From positions 439,001-503,000 of the forward strand of contig JAADJZ010000005.1 of assembly GCA_011032825.1 (NCBI GenBank): a stretch of DNA of 64,000 nucleotides, written 5' to 3'. This stretch comes from Massariosphaeria phaeospora (lineage: Eukaryota; Ascomycota; Dothideomycetes; Pleosporales). Shown piece by piece: positions 1-11,479 of this stretch; positions within the stretch are counted from its first letter, which is position 1, and each line of letters opens with the position of its first letter. The notes beneath the pieces were generated by a model. The model searched no databases and was not told where the DNA came from. It was given only the letters and a program-made list of their open reading frames with translations. A program made the position numbers and the translations under genes.

Positions 1-1000
1 ATTCTTCTAGAGTATTCTCTACCTATTTTTAGCTCAATTAAAAGCTATTTTAAGCTTAGATAAACGCGTTACGAAGCGCGTAGGCTAGTGCTTGCTAACT
101 AGCTTACTACTACGTACAGCTAGCAGTTTATTAGCTATATCTACTACCTCGCACAGCCAAGGCGCAAATTCTCGCGAATTAAAGTTGAGAATATATTAAA
201 CAATTGTTTGCTCTTTAGTTGCAGTAAGCTTATGTTAAGCGTAGCGAGTTTTAAAGCAATGCGTAACTCTTTTGCGTTAGCAAAAAAGTGTTGTAAAAAG
301 TACCTCAAATGCCTTAGCAGCGCGTTAAAGGCTTTGGAATTGTTAGCTATTATAAGCAAAAAAAGCAAGCTAAATTCTGCTTTTTTAGTTAGATAATTGC
401 GCGTTTTGTTGTTAAAACATGTTGCGTTGATAAAAGAGTAGAGGTTTTTAGCAGAAACTGTTCTACTTAGTAAAGTGTTCTACTTAGTAGTAGATTACGT
501 TACGGCATCTACAAGAATAACGTGTACAACTTCGATAAAACTAGTTTCTAGATAAGCGTAATTAGGTCTATGAAAGTTGTTACAAGCTTTTAAAAACGTA
601 CTCAACCTAATCTAATCTAGCTAGGCGATTAAGAGTAGGTAATAGTTATTTAAAGCATTTGCGCCGTAGAGTACGCGATCTCGCTGTTTATTATCTACAA
701 AAAGCGCGTTTACATTTTAGCATAGTACGAAGAGAATTTTATACCTAGCAATTAAAAGCTCTTAGTCTTTAAGAATAGCTAAACAAACAACGCTTTTAGT
801 TTTAAATAGTTAAAGCATTTTAACGCGCATACAAAAGCGCGTTAGGTAAAGAAGTATTAGCTACTTATTCTAGACAGCTATAAGAGCTACTAATCTTAGA
901 ATTTTAAAAACTATTGCTTTAAAAACAAAATTCTTACGCTTTGCATGCTAGCTTATTTATTCTATATTCTTTAGCTACTAGATGTAGTTTGCTTCTTGCC
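1..1000. other. RIP-degraded AT-rich DNA, no gene
   Basis: AT-rich sequence dominated by TAA, TAG and TTA words. All frames are broken every few dozen codons. The short open stretches around 144-396 are overlapping on both strands and have the low-complexity Lys/Leu/Ala composition of AT-rich DNA, so I do not call them genes. Composition matches the transposon relics to the right, so this is probably more mutated repeat DNA, but I cannot assign a family. Confidence 0.7.
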
Positions 1001-1437
1001 TAGGCTAGCAAATAGGTATAGGTTAGGTTAAAGTTGAGTTAGATTCGCACGGACTAGAAAACGAAAATTAAAATCTTTACTTTTTAATATCTTACCTAAT
1101 ACTATAGATATACTAATGCAAATTTAACACGCGCTGCAGATATATAAACACAATTATATGTAAAATTATTAAAGAATTCTACCTAGTCTAGAGTATATTT
1201 CATTTATCTTTTATAGATTTAATAAATAAAAAGCTATATTAAAGAAGCTAGACTAGCTAGAATTCTCTAATAATTTTATATATAATTGTGTTTATATATC
1301 TATAGTACGTGTTAAATTTGCATTAGTATATCTATAGTATTAGGTAAGATATTAAAAACTAAAGATTTTAATTTTCGTTTTCTAGTTCGTGCGAATTTGA
1401 CCTAACTTTAACTCAACCTATACCTATTCGCTAGCCT
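1001..1437. repeat. Large palindrome: about 187-bp inverted repeats around a 61-bp spacer
   Basis: Bases 1001-1189 and 1251-1437 are near-complementary arms; both contain the words ATTCGCACG, AACGAAAATTAAAATC, TAGATATACTAATGC and AATTTAACACG in inverted order. The outer ends carry AATAGGTATAGGTT, a word that recurs at the termini of other repeats in this island (1930, 11920, 12200). This looks like a MITE-like element or two terminal inverted repeats facing each other. Transitions between the arms are mostly C/T or G/A, as RIP would leave. Confidence 0.8.
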
Positions 1438-1441
1438 ATTC

Positions 1442-1925
1442 TTGCTGCTAAAGCTAAAGTACTTTCAACGCGTTTGGAACTTAGCGCGCCAGCGCGTTTT
1501 CTATATCAATAAAAAAAGCTTTCTGCTAGCTTTTAAAAACGCGTTTTTTAAAGTGTTTACAACAAAGAACTGTAAAAAAGCTTTTGAGGCTTTAAAGCTA
1601 GTTTCTATTAATGCGCAAGTAGTATTTAATCGCTTTGAAGTACGGCTACGTACTTTGCTACTACTCTTCGCACTAGAAACGCCGTAGCAGTTAAAAACTC
1701 CAAGCAATACGCTTGAATTTGAATCGCAATCAAAGCTTATTACTACTAAGCTTAGTTTCTCTTTATTATCTCTAAAGAATAGAGTTAACTAGCTTGTCAA
1801 AAGGTTCTACTAGATAGCCTATTAGGTTGAGCTAATACGCGATTGAATTTCTAGCTTTGAAAAAACTATTAAAGAAGCAACAAGAAGAAAATTACAAAAA
1901 CAAAAGCGAATTCAAACAAGTGTAG
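1442..1925 (+). pseudogene. Fot1/Pogo-type transposase, C-terminal relic
   Basis: The plus-strand frame contains the residue blocks typical of the C-terminal end of fungal Fot1/Pogo DDE transposases: FKNAFFKVFTTKNCKKAF, the V-R-L-R-T motif, then TPSNTLEFESQS about 20 residues later, and a basic KRIQT tail. One in-frame TAG interrupts the VRLRT-to-TPSNT link and several TAG/TAA codons interrupt the rest. The catalytic DDE part is not recognisable upstream, where the palindrome at 1001-1437 lies. It is a dead fragment. Family assignment rests on motif memory, not on a search. Confidence 0.65.
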
Positions 1926-2044
1926 AGTAGTAAATAGGTATAGGTTAAGTTAAAGTTAAGTTAGCTTACGTAAAACTCTAGTGCTAACTTAACTTATACC
2001 TACGCTAAAACGTTTTAGCGTAGGTATAAGTTGAGTTAGCATAG
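1925..2044. repeat. Terminal-repeat junction with 58-bp palindrome, left half of host repeat
   Basis: Begins GAGTAGTAAAT and contains an almost perfect palindrome at 1983-2040, centred on AAAACGTTTT and bounded by GCTAACTTAACTTATACC and its complement. The same block recurs at 11911-12025. It reads as two transposon termini joined head to head. The Gypsy element at 2045 has inserted at its right edge, and the continuation of this repeat resumes after the Gypsy 3' LTR at 9217. Confidence 0.75.
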
Positions 2045-2545
2045 TGTTACAAATAGAAACGATACTAAGTATCGTAGACTAAGCAACAGCGCAGAAAAGT
2101 TGTTAGAGCTTGCAAGTTTGCAAAACGAAAGTACAGCAATGCGCAAAGCAGAATTAGGTTAGCAGTTACGTAATAGTAATTAGTGCGATTAGAGCTTTAG
2201 CAAACTAAGCATACTAAGCAGCGAGCGCTTAGCTAGCCTAAAGCGCTTAGCAACTAAGCATACTAAGCGAACTAAGTAGAACGCTTTTAGCAAAGAATTA
2301 TAGAACTATATAAATTAGTAGAATTTCTTTTACAATTTGAATTCTTTGTAGTTAACTCTTTTAAGTACATTTTATACAAAGATTAGATCTATAGGCAACA
2401 GATTGTTACTTTGTTATTCTATTCAAAATAGAATTGAAATTGTTTTTTTGTTGTTATCAAGCTTTCTAAACATAGAACAATTCTTTAGGCAGAATCTTTA
2501 AGTCTAATAACTCGTACTTTTAGTAAAAGAACACTTTTGATAACA
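2045..2545 (+). repeat. 5' LTR of Gypsy chromovirus
   Basis: 501 bp, starts TGTTAC and ends GATAACA. It aligns over its whole length with 8716-9216, also 501 bp. Differences are mostly C/T and G/A transitions. Flanked on the left by CATAG (2040-2044), half of a target-site duplication. It contains the internal repeat ACTAAGCATACTAAGC. Confidence 0.9.
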
Positions 2546-2949
2546 CGTTAACTACTTTAGGTTTAGAACTAAGATAATATAACAACTTTAGTAAGCTTAA
2601 GTAGTAGCAGCGCTAGAGCACTAGCACGCACCGCAGCAACGGTACTAGCAAAGCAAGCTAACTAGATAAAACAAATAAGCGAGTAGATTAGCGAACTGTT
2701 AGAAATAGTAGCAATTCTAAAGAGTTAAGAAACTAGTAGTGCCGCAAAGGCACTATTCCTAGAGAAATATAGCAGAAAAAAAAAAACACTACAATTATTC
2801 TTTACGAACATCGACTTCTACTGCTGTTACTATGCAACAAGCTTTTTTAAAAAATAAAACAAAATCTTTGTAGCTAGAATGCATATAAAAGACAACGTAG
2901 CAAAGTAGTTTTAGCTACACGCAAACAACTATGTCAAAAGCAACAGCAA

Positions 2950-3560
2950 GCAAAAAATAAAGCAAAACACGCAACGCATTTTTAAAAACTAAAAATTGTT
3001 TAAAGAAAAGCTTTATACGATCTACGAGAAAGTAGACAAAACACAACAAGCTATAAACAAACTTAAACTACTACGACAAAAAAAATCTGCAAGTAAATAT
3101 ACAATTAAATTTAAAAAGATTTAGGCTAAAGTAAACAACGTAAGAGAACAAAACCTATGCAAGTTTTACTACGCAAAGTTAAAAAAACATGTAAAGAATA
3201 AAATTAGTTAAAACAAAAAACCTAAAAAACTTAGAAAGTTAATTAAAACAGTAGTACAAATTAACAACTAACTATAGCAACAATAGTAAAAACGCAAGTT
3301 CACTGTCAAACTATACATACGCCTAGTAGCTACGATTAAAAAAACCTATTACTATAACCTAATAGACATCAACAGCGTTGAACGAGTTTAAAACAACAAA
3401 CTACTACAAAAGCAGTTTAACAAAAGAAACGCTACTTTAACAAAACAAAACCCTAAAAACAAATTGTCAAAAAAAAAACGCTAGAAACGTTACGACAATA
3501 AAGTATGTTTTTAATGCAGCAAAAACAAATACTTTTGCAAAAACTACTTAGAAACACTAC
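2950..3560 (+). pseudogene. gag-like region with degenerate zinc knuckle
   Basis: A Lys-rich frame contains K-L-I-K-T-V-V-Q-I-N-N at about 3235, which resembles the conserved gag segment 'LI..A..ID.RL'. Around 3500 the frame reads C-F-stop-C-S-K-N-K-Y, consistent with a CCHC knuckle in which His became Tyr by a C-to-T change. Stops are frequent. Confidence 0.5.
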
Positions 3561-4480
3561 AGAAAGTAGCAGGCGCGCAAGCTGCTACTATTGCTATAGT
3601 TTAACTACAGCAAGTAGCTACACTATACCCAAAAAACTCTAAAAAATTAGAAAACAATTGGATTTGAATAGAAAGTTTTGAAGATGTTACGAAGCTAACA
3701 AATAAAGACAACAAAAAACTATTAACTTTACAAGTCTAAAAAATTAATAAACAGCTATAGAACTACGAATGCTAGATGTGCGGCTAGAAAACCTACATTG
3801 CTTAGTATTGCAAAAACAAGTTTTATACGCTTTAAATTGAAAGACTACAAAAATAAAAAGTTGCAAACGCAGCAATAGCACAACAAAAGCTAACAGAAAA
3901 AAAAATACAGTTCGCGAATTAAGATAATTACAAAAACCTACTTTAGTACTAGTGCAACGAAAAGAACTGTGTATACTACGCAAACAATAAAATTCTTACT
4001 TAGCAACAGCTAAAATTACTATTACACGTTTTGCTCAAAAACAGCGAATGTATAGTAGCAAAATGCTACGTACACAACTACAACAATTAGTTTAAAAACT
4101 ACAACAGTAGCTGCAGATAAGCGCAGTGTTACAATAAAAAATGCCAAACACACTAGTTTTGCAAGCATATTACAGAATAGTAGCTTATAAGTCTAAAAAA
4201 CAAAGACTACTTAGAATGCAACAACGAATTATGTATAAAAAACTACAATACGTGCTAAGCAGCACGATAGCTTTTTTGCACTACAAAATGCACTATCTAT
4301 AAGCTATAGAAAAATGCAACGAAATAGAATTTTAAAAACTAAAACTACGACAAGTTTTTAAAGCTTTAGAAATGCTTCGCTAGCAAATGCAACTATTACG
4401 AGCAATAAAACATCTTAAAAAAATAAGCTTTAAAAGCTTTTTTAGCAAAAAACTAGCAGGCTACTAAACCTACGGTTAGA
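3560..4480 (+). pseudogene. Unassigned Cys-rich segment between gag and reverse transcriptase
   Basis: In the same frame as the gag-like knuckle, about 300 codons contain a dense set of Cys pairs: C-x2-C near 3768, Y-C-K-N-K near 3808, C-N-E-K-N-C near 3954, C-Y-x-H near 4065, C-x5-C-x4-C near 4112-4150, F-C-K-H-I-T near 4160, and C-N-N-E-L-C near 4220. Spacing suggests one or more zinc-binding folds, perhaps RING or IBR-like. I do not recognise the family. A protease would be expected in this interval, and I cannot see its D-S/T-G motif. Confidence 0.45.
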
Positions 4481-5379
4481 ATAGTATAAGTACTTCTAGC
4501 ACAATCGTACAAAGCGTACAAAAAACGCAACCAAAATAGAATTACATAAAAGTAAAAGCGAAAGTCGCAGGCTAAAAGCTTACTACGCTACTTAATAGCA
4601 AAGCTGCCTAGACATTAGTTTCTCTAGAATAGGTAAAAAGAAACAAAATACTTTACTAAGTTAAGAATCGACTAATACGAATAGTGTTAGCTAACGGACA
4701 ACTACTAGAATATAGAAACAGTTTAATTAACCTAGAAACTTAGAAAGTTAAGTTGAAAGTTGCGAGCATTAGGCACCAACAGTGTATTAATATTATAAAC
4801 TTTAAAAGTTTTAACATGTATATTAAGTACAACTAGCTACGACAACACAACTTTAATATTAATTAAAAAAACAAAACAATACGCAGCTAAAGGCTTAGAA
4901 AGAAAGTCGCTGTAGTACTACAAAACAGTTTAACAATTCAAAGCTTACCTAAGAACAAAAGAATTAGTCTAATTTTACTTTGCAAGATTGCAAGAATTTG
5001 TAAGAAAAACTCTTAGCAGATAAAAGTTATATAGATACAACAAGTTGCGCTTTTAAAGACAAGCAAATCGCAATCTAACTTCTTAAAAAAACAGAAAAAA
5101 GAGTTTAAAAACTTTTTTACTAAATACTAAATAGAGTTTAAAAGCTTTTTTAAAGAAAACAAAAAGCACGACTTAGCAAACTACTAAAAATAAAATTACA
5201 AGATTATTCTTAAAGAAAGAATAAAACTGCGACTAAAACTAATGTATCTCTTAACTTACAACTAGCAGAAAGAATTAAAGAAACACATCTAAAGAAATAT
5301 TTAACAAGAATATATACAACTAAGCGAAAGCTCGATAGCTTCGCTAATATTGTTTGTACTAAAGAAAAACAGAGAATTG

Positions 5380-5960
5380 AAACTGTGCGTAGACTATCGA
5401 CAGCTCAACAACGTTACACAAAAAAACTAATACTTACTACCGCTTATTTAAAAGCTTATAGATTAACTCTAAAAAGTAAAATAAATTACAAAACTTAACG
5501 TACGAAACAAATACTATCGCATTAAAATTGCAAAAGAGCACGAATAGTTAATAGCTTTCAAAACTCAATACGGACTTTATAAGTACCAAGTTATGCTATT
5601 TAAATTAACCAACGCTTTAGCTACGTTTTAAGCTCTAATTAACAAAGTACTATACAAATACTTGAACATTTTTGTTACAGCGTACTTAGACGACGTATTA
5701 ATATACTTTAAAAAAACTCTCGAAGAACATTAGAAGCATGTTAAAAAAGTGCTACAAAAAATAAAGCAGTACTAACTACTACTTTACTTAAAGAAATGTA
5801 AATTTCACGTTACAAAAACTAGCTATTTAAGATTTATTATCTTAAGAGAAAGTATGTTTATAAACTCAAAGAAAATTTAGACTGTACAAGAATAGCTAAC
5901 TTTTAAAACAGTAAAAAACGTGCAGTTTTTTTTAAAATTTGCTAACTTCTATTAAAAGTT
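5380..5960 (+). pseudogene. Gypsy reverse transcriptase domain, multiple stops
   Basis: Visible blocks in order: V-D-Y-R-Q-L-N-N near 5395, K-L-N-V-R-N-K-Y-Y-R-I near 5493, A-F-K-T-Q-Y-G-L-Y near 5556, L-T-N-A-L-A-T-F near 5605, and the catalytic Y-L-D-D near 5686. These match the Ty3/Gypsy reverse transcriptase. Stops replace family Gln/Trp codons. Confidence 0.9.
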
Positions 5961-6099
5961 TATTAAAAATTACTCTAAAACTACGACACCGCTTTTAAAA
6001 GTTACCAAAAAAAATAAAAAGTTTAAGTAAACAAAAGCACAAGAACAGGCGTTTTAAGAACTTAAAAAGAAGTTTACTACAGCACCAATGCTACAGATG

Positions 6100-6510
6100 C
6101 ACGACTTCAAAAAAAAAACTTAAGTAAAAACTAATGCTTTAAACTATGCATTAAAAGCAATACTTTTACAGCAATGCAACGACAAGAAATAAAAACTAGT
6201 GTTTTACTATTTTAGAAAGTTCTTAGGAGTAGAACTTAACTACGACGTTTACAATAAAAAGCTATTAGCAATAATAAACGCTTTTAAACAATAAAAAGCA
6301 TAGCTAAAAAAAGCAAGGCATTAAGTACAAGTGTACTTAGATTATTAGAACCTTACTAGCTTTACTACAACTAAGAAATTAAACTAACAACAAGTTAGAT
6401 AAGCTGAATTTATAGCAGATTACAATATCAAGATTTACTACTGCAAAGAAACTAACAATAAAGCTGCAAACGCGCTTAGTCGAAGATTAGATTTTATAGA
6501 AACTAACAAA
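6100..6510 (+). pseudogene. Gypsy RNase H domain relic
   Basis: Contains T-D/N-A-L-N-Y-A-L-K near 6130, E-L-N-Y-D-V-Y-N-K-K-L-L-A-I near 6232, and the terminal A-D-Y-N-I-K-I-Y-Y-C-K followed by N-K-A-A-N-A-L-S-R-R near 6415-6485, the usual junction between RNase H and integrase in Gypsy elements. Confidence 0.85.
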
Positions 6511-6679
6511 CTAGTTACGCACAACCTAGTATTACGACGGAACTTAGATAAAACTCTTAAATACAACTAACTACGACTAGCTAAGATAGCTAAAGTTACA
6601 AGCATTAAAGAAAGAATGCACTAAAAATAGAGCAAAGACAACTAGCAAAGATAGATAGTTACAAATAACACTTAAGCTA

Positions 6680-7420
6680 TATAGTTTATCTAAGAATTAC
6701 ATACTTTACAAGCATATAAACACCTAAGAATTAACAAAATAGTTTAACAAATTTTAAACGAGTACTTAATGCTTTATGTACGAAACACAGTTTAGAAAGC
6801 AGTAAGCAACTATTTAAATTGTTTAAAAAACAAACTTAAAAAACATAAGCTCTACGAATTACTCTAACTGCTAGAACTACTCGCACGCTTATAAATTAGC
6901 GTTACAATAGACTTTATAGTAAAGCTTTTAAAATTGTTAAAACCTAGATTAGCACAGCTATGCAACTCGATTTTGGTAATCGTAAACTAATTAACCAAAG
7001 AATTACATTTTGTACCAATAGAAAAGTTAATTACAGTAAAAGAAATAGCTTACGAGGTTACAAAAGCACTCGTTGCTAATTACAAATTGCTAAAACAGTT
7101 TATTACTAATAAAAACAAGCTGTTTACATTAAAGTTTTAGAATACGTTCTTAGCCTAGTTAGAAGTTGCAAAGAAACTATCAACTAGTTTTCACTCTCAA
7201 ACAAACAGTTAGACAGAACAAACAAACTAAATGCTAGAATAGTACTTTCAAATGTACACTAACAAGCTGCAAAACAACTAGGTTAAACTTCTACTAACAG
7301 CACAATTAGCATACAACAGCACAAGGTTTACGACAATAAAACACTTGCTATACTACGCAAATTATAGATATAAGCTAGTAGCTTATTAAAATCTAAAGAA
7401 TATTAAAAGCATTTTGCTAG
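6680..7420 (+). pseudogene. Gypsy integrase domain relic
   Basis: Reads V-T-I-D-F-I-V-K-L near 6900 (first catalytic Asp), F-I-T-N-K-N-K-L near 7103 (second Asp position, now Asn through a G-to-A change), T-S-F-H-S-Q-T-N-S-Q-T-E near 7185 with the catalytic Glu, and A-Y-N-S-T near 7310. Interrupted by several stops. Confidence 0.85.
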
Positions 7421-7759
7421 CAGCAAACAACAAGGCTTTTAAAATGCAAAAATTACACGACGAATTAAGCTAACGAATCGCTTAAAGAAACTTTACAACA
7501 GCTAAGTTAGCAAATAAGAAAAAGCTTAAAAAACCAACTCTTAAAGAGGAGAATAGAGTTTTTCTCTTACAAAAAAACCTAAAAACTAAACAACTATGCA
7601 ACAAGTTAAACAACTTCTAAATAAAACTATTCAAAATTCTAAAAGTTAAAGAACTTGTATTATTTAAACTATAGCTACCTACAAGCATGCGCATACACCT
7701 AGTTTTTTACAAATTACTTTTTAAACTAGCACTACTAGACGCCGAAGTAGCAACTAACA

Positions 7760-7965
7760 TTAAACTTAAAAACAAAAAGTACAAAGTCGAAGAAGTTAAG
7801 AACCTATAGAAGTTTAAACGTTAGTAGAAATACTTAGTTAAATAGCAAGAATAGCTAAAAAGCTAGAATACATGGAAACTAATACGAAATTTTACGAACT
7901 GCAAGAAACTAGTACGAAAGTACTACTAGCAAAATCTAGAGGCAAAGAATCCGAGTTTTCTAAAA
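7760..7965 (+). pseudogene. C-terminal chromodomain of the Gypsy element
   Basis: The frame reads Y-K-V-E-E-V near 7782, K-Y-L-V-K-stop-Q-E near 7830 (family K-Y-L-V-K-W), then N-T-W-K near 7868 and L-V-R-K-Y-Y near 7910. This is the order of a chromodomain (E-V-E-x-I, Y-L-V-K-W, x-x-T-W-E). It places the element in the chromovirus clade, whose integrase targets heterochromatin. Confidence 0.8.
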
Positions 7966-8715
7966 AAGCAAAAAAGTTAAAAAAAAAAAACAAGTAGAGA
8001 AGAGTTAGTTTGTAACTAGCTTAAGTTAGTTAAAAGCGTTTTAAATAGCAGCGGTATAAGACTATTAGTAGAAGTTGTACTTTTAAAATCAACAGCAGCG
8101 CCAAACTGCGCAGCTTTTAGTTTTTTTAGCTTTTTAATAGCAACCTACTTATTAGCAAAACGCTAATTTCTTTTTATCTTAGCAATAGAAAGCTCTACTC
8201 GAAGAGTAGCAGCACGAAACTTTGCTGCGGACACTAGCTAAGCAGCTTAGATTCGTGCAAATAGCACTTGTTGCTTAGCTAGCAAAAGCTAATGTTGCAA
8301 GTTGCAACGCTTTTGTTAAAAAGCTGCTTACTTTTTCTTTGTTAGAGCAAGACTGTAGAGCGCGCTAGACTAAAGGCATTTAGCACATTTATCTAACGAG
8401 AAATTAACTAGGCACTTTAGGTTTTTTTTAAAACAACAGCTGCAAGAAGCAAGCATCTTTAGACTAGTTTTACAAATACAAGCAACTTAATTGTAACAAC
8501 AACAAGTTAACTTAGAGCACGAATCTACAAAAAGCGAAAACTTAGGCATAGTTAAACTCAAAAACTTTAAAAAATACAAGAAAAAGCTACGACACAACGA
8601 GAATTAGAGTTAACTTACTTTTATACAAAACAGCACTTTTAATGCAAAGCACAAAAAGAACTAGCACAGCACAGCAAAACAGCTATTAAAACAATATTCT
8701 TAAAAAAAAGAATAA

Positions 8716-9216
8716 TGTTATAAACAAAGACAATACTAGGTATTGTAAACTAAGCAATAGCGTAGAAAAGTTGTTAGAGCTTGCAAGTTTGCAAGACAAA
8801 AGTACAGCAATGCGCAAAGCAAGATTAGATTAGCAGTTACGTAATAGTAATTAGTGCGATTAGAGTTTTAGCAGACTAAGCACACTAAGCAGCGAGCGCT
8901 TAGCTAGCCTAAAGCGCTTAGCAACTAAGCATACCAAGCGAACTAAGTAGAACGCTTTTAGCAAAGAATTATAGAACTATATAGATTAGCAAAATTTCTT
9001 TTACAATTTGAATTCTTTGTAGTTAACTCTCTTAAGTACATTTTATACATAGATTAGATCTATAGGCAACAGATTGTTACTTTGTTATTCTATTCAAAAT
9101 AAAATTAAGATTGTTTTCTTGTTGTTATTAAGCTTTTCGAACATAGAACAATTTCTTAGGCGGAATCTCTAAGTTCGATAACTCGTACCTTTAGTAAAAA
9201 AACACTTTTGATAACA
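8716..9216 (+). repeat. 3' LTR of Gypsy chromovirus
   Basis: 501 bp, starts TGTTATAAAC and ends GATAACA; full-length partner of 2045-2545. Followed by CATAA (9217-9221), which matches CATAG before the 5' LTR apart from one G/A transition, giving a 5-bp target-site duplication. Confidence 0.9.
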
Positions 9217-9430
9217 CATAAACCTCTACAATTCTATATTTTAATATATTTTCTTTTTATAATTATAACAGCTAGTTATAATAAGTTTATTAACTTAAAA
9301 GTAGTACCTATAACTCAACTTTAACCTACGCTTTAATTACTCTAACTCAACTTTAACTCTAAGTCTGTGCGACTCTAACTTAACTTATACTCAACAATAA
9401 GTACTTTCTACTTATTCGCTAGCGTAAACA
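9217..9430. repeat. Right half of the host repeat interrupted by the Gypsy element
   Basis: From AACCTCTACAATTC onward this segment aligns with 12031-12240, ending in the shared word CTATTCGCTAGCGTAA (here CTTATTCGCTAGCGTAA). The copy here has more T where the other has C, so it has been mutated more heavily. Confidence 0.85.
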
Positions 9431-9779
9431 AGTAGCATAATAGAGTATAGTAACGAATTAGCGTAGGTAGCTACTAAAGCGTCTATAGCACTTTAGCTAT
9501 TAAAGAAAGCGCGTAGTAGAAAGAGTTAAGAAAAAGCACAACTAGCTCTACGGCGCTGTAGATACTAGAAACTGTAGTAATACAAAACACAATGCCCGAA
9601 CCTACTAAAAAAATACAGAAAAAGCTTTTAAATCTAGAGCTAGCACGACGTACGCAGGTTTCTTGTTCGATAGCAATTAGTTTAATGTTCTTTGAGATAA
9701 GTTGGTTGTGCTAAGGAAAAGTAGCTAGCTTAGTAATCTAGCTAGCTCGGTAATTTAATACGTTAGTAGTAAAGTTAGT
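9431..9779. other. Unassigned degraded repeat DNA
   Basis: About 350 bp of mixed AT-rich sequence. The middle part (9590-9720) is slightly less degraded, with words such as ATGCCCGAACC. No frame is open and no domain is recognisable. It sits between the host repeat and the inverted Gypsy fragment. Confidence 0.5.
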
Positions 9780-11470
9780 AAAGTTTTAGTAGTTAAAGTA
9801 CACTTGTACTCAATGCTTTGCTTTTTTTAGCTGCGCTTTTTATTGTTTAAAAGCGTTTATTATTGCTAATAGCTTTTTGTTGTAAACGTTGTAGTTAAGT
9901 TCTACTTCTAAAAACTTTCTAGAATAGTAAAATACTAGTTTTTATTTCTTATCGTTGCATTGCTGTAAAAGTATTGCTTTTAATGCATAGTCTAAAGCAT
10001 TAGTTTTTACTTAAGTTTTTTTTTTTAAGTTGTGCATTTATAGTATTAGTATTGTAGTAAACTTTTTTTTAAGTTTTTAAAACGCCTGTTCTTGTACTTT
10101 TGTTTATTTAAACTTTTTATTTTTTTTAGTAACTTCTAAGAGTAGTGTCGTAGTTTTAAAATAGTTTTTAATAAACTTTTAATAAAAGTTAGCATATTTT
10201 AGAAAAAACTATACATTTTTTACTATTTTAGAAGTTAGCTACTTTTGTATAGTCTAGATTTTTTTTAAGTCTATAAACATACTTTTTTTTAAAATAATAA
10301 ATTTTAAATATCTAGTTTTTGTAACGTAGAATTTACACTTTTTTAAGTAAAGTAGTAGCTAGTACTGCTTTATCTTTTGTAGCACTTTTTTAACATGTTT
10401 TTAATATTCTTCGAACGTTTTTTAGAGTATATTAATACGTTGTTTAAGTACGCTATAACAAAAATGTTTAAGTATTTATATAGTACTTTGTTAATTAAAG
10501 CCTAAAACGTAGCTAAGGCATTAGTTAATTTAAATAGCATAACCTAGTACTTATAAAGTTTATATCTAGTTTTAAAAGCTATTAACTATTTGTGCTTTTT
10601 TGTAATTTTAATGTAATAGTATTCGTTTCGTACGTTAAGTTTTGTAATTTATTTTACTTTTTAAAGTTAATTTATAAGCTTTTAAATAAGTAGTAGTAAA
10701 TATTTGTTTTTTTGTGTAACGTTGTTAAGCTGTTAATAGTTTACGCATAGTTTCAATTTTTTGTTTTTCTTTAGTACAAACAATATTAGCAAAGCTATTA
10801 AGCTTTCGCTTAGTTGTATGTATTCTCGCTAGATATTCTTTTAAATAAATTTTTTTAATTTCTTTTGCTAGTTGTAAGTTAGAGAATATATTAGTTTTAG
10901 TCGTAGTTTTGTTTCTTCTTTAAGAATAATTTTGTAATTTTATTTTTAGTAGTTTGCTAAGTTGTGCTTTTTGTTTTTTTTAAAAAAGCTTTTAAACTTT
11001 GTTTAGTATTTAGTGAAAAAAAATTTAAACTTTTTTTTTTGTTTTTTAAAAAAGTTAAATCGCGGTTTGTTTGCTTTTGAGAGCGCAACTTGTTGTATCT
11101 ATATAACGCTTATCTGCTAAGAGTTTTTTTTACAAATTCTTGCAATTTTGTAAAGTAAAATTAAACTAATTTTTTTGTTTTTAAGTAAGCTCTAAATTGT
11201 TAATTCGTTTTGTTGTACTACAGCGACTTTTTTTTAAGCCTTTAGCTACGTATTGTTTTGTTTTTTTAATTAATATTAAAGTTGTGTTTTTGTAGCTAGT
11301 CGTACTTAATATACATATTAGAACTTTTTAAGTTTATAATATTAATACACTATTAGTGCTTAATGCTCGCAACTTTTAACTTAACTTTTTAAGTTTCTAA
11401 GTTAATTAAACTGTTTTTATATTCTAGTAGTTGTCTATTAGCTAACATTAGCTCGTAGTTAAAACTTGTA
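9780..11470 (-). mobile_element. Truncated inverted copy of the same Gypsy family (RT/RNase H part)
   Basis: Reverse complement aligns with about 4690-6330 of the element at 2045-9216: for example 9835-9970 complements the RNase H segment around 6150-6300, and 11283-11340 complements 4800-4860. Neither end has an LTR, so it is a fragment. Stops are as dense as in the larger copy, but at partly different places, so the two copies were mutated independently. Confidence 0.85.
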
Positions 11471-11479
11471 CGCAAGTAC

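Larger units (their letters stand above)
2546..8715 (+). mobile_element. Internal region of a RIP-inactivated Ty3/Gypsy chromovirus
   Basis: Plus-strand order is gag-like region, Cys-rich region, reverse transcriptase, RNase H, integrase, chromodomain, as in fungal chromoviruses. Every domain is interrupted by in-frame TAA/TAG codons. Many sit where the family has Gln or Trp (for example the Gln after T-F in the reverse transcriptase), as expected from CpA-to-TpA RIP change on either strand. No frame remains open long enough to make protein, so the element is dead. The final segment 7980-8715 has no recognisable domain. Confidence 0.9.

Noticed and set aside
3744..3983. 79-codon open frame on the minus strand inside the Gypsy element
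   Set aside because: It is the complement of the Cys-rich plus-strand region; RIP creates stops mainly in the sense frame, and the minus frame stays open by chance.
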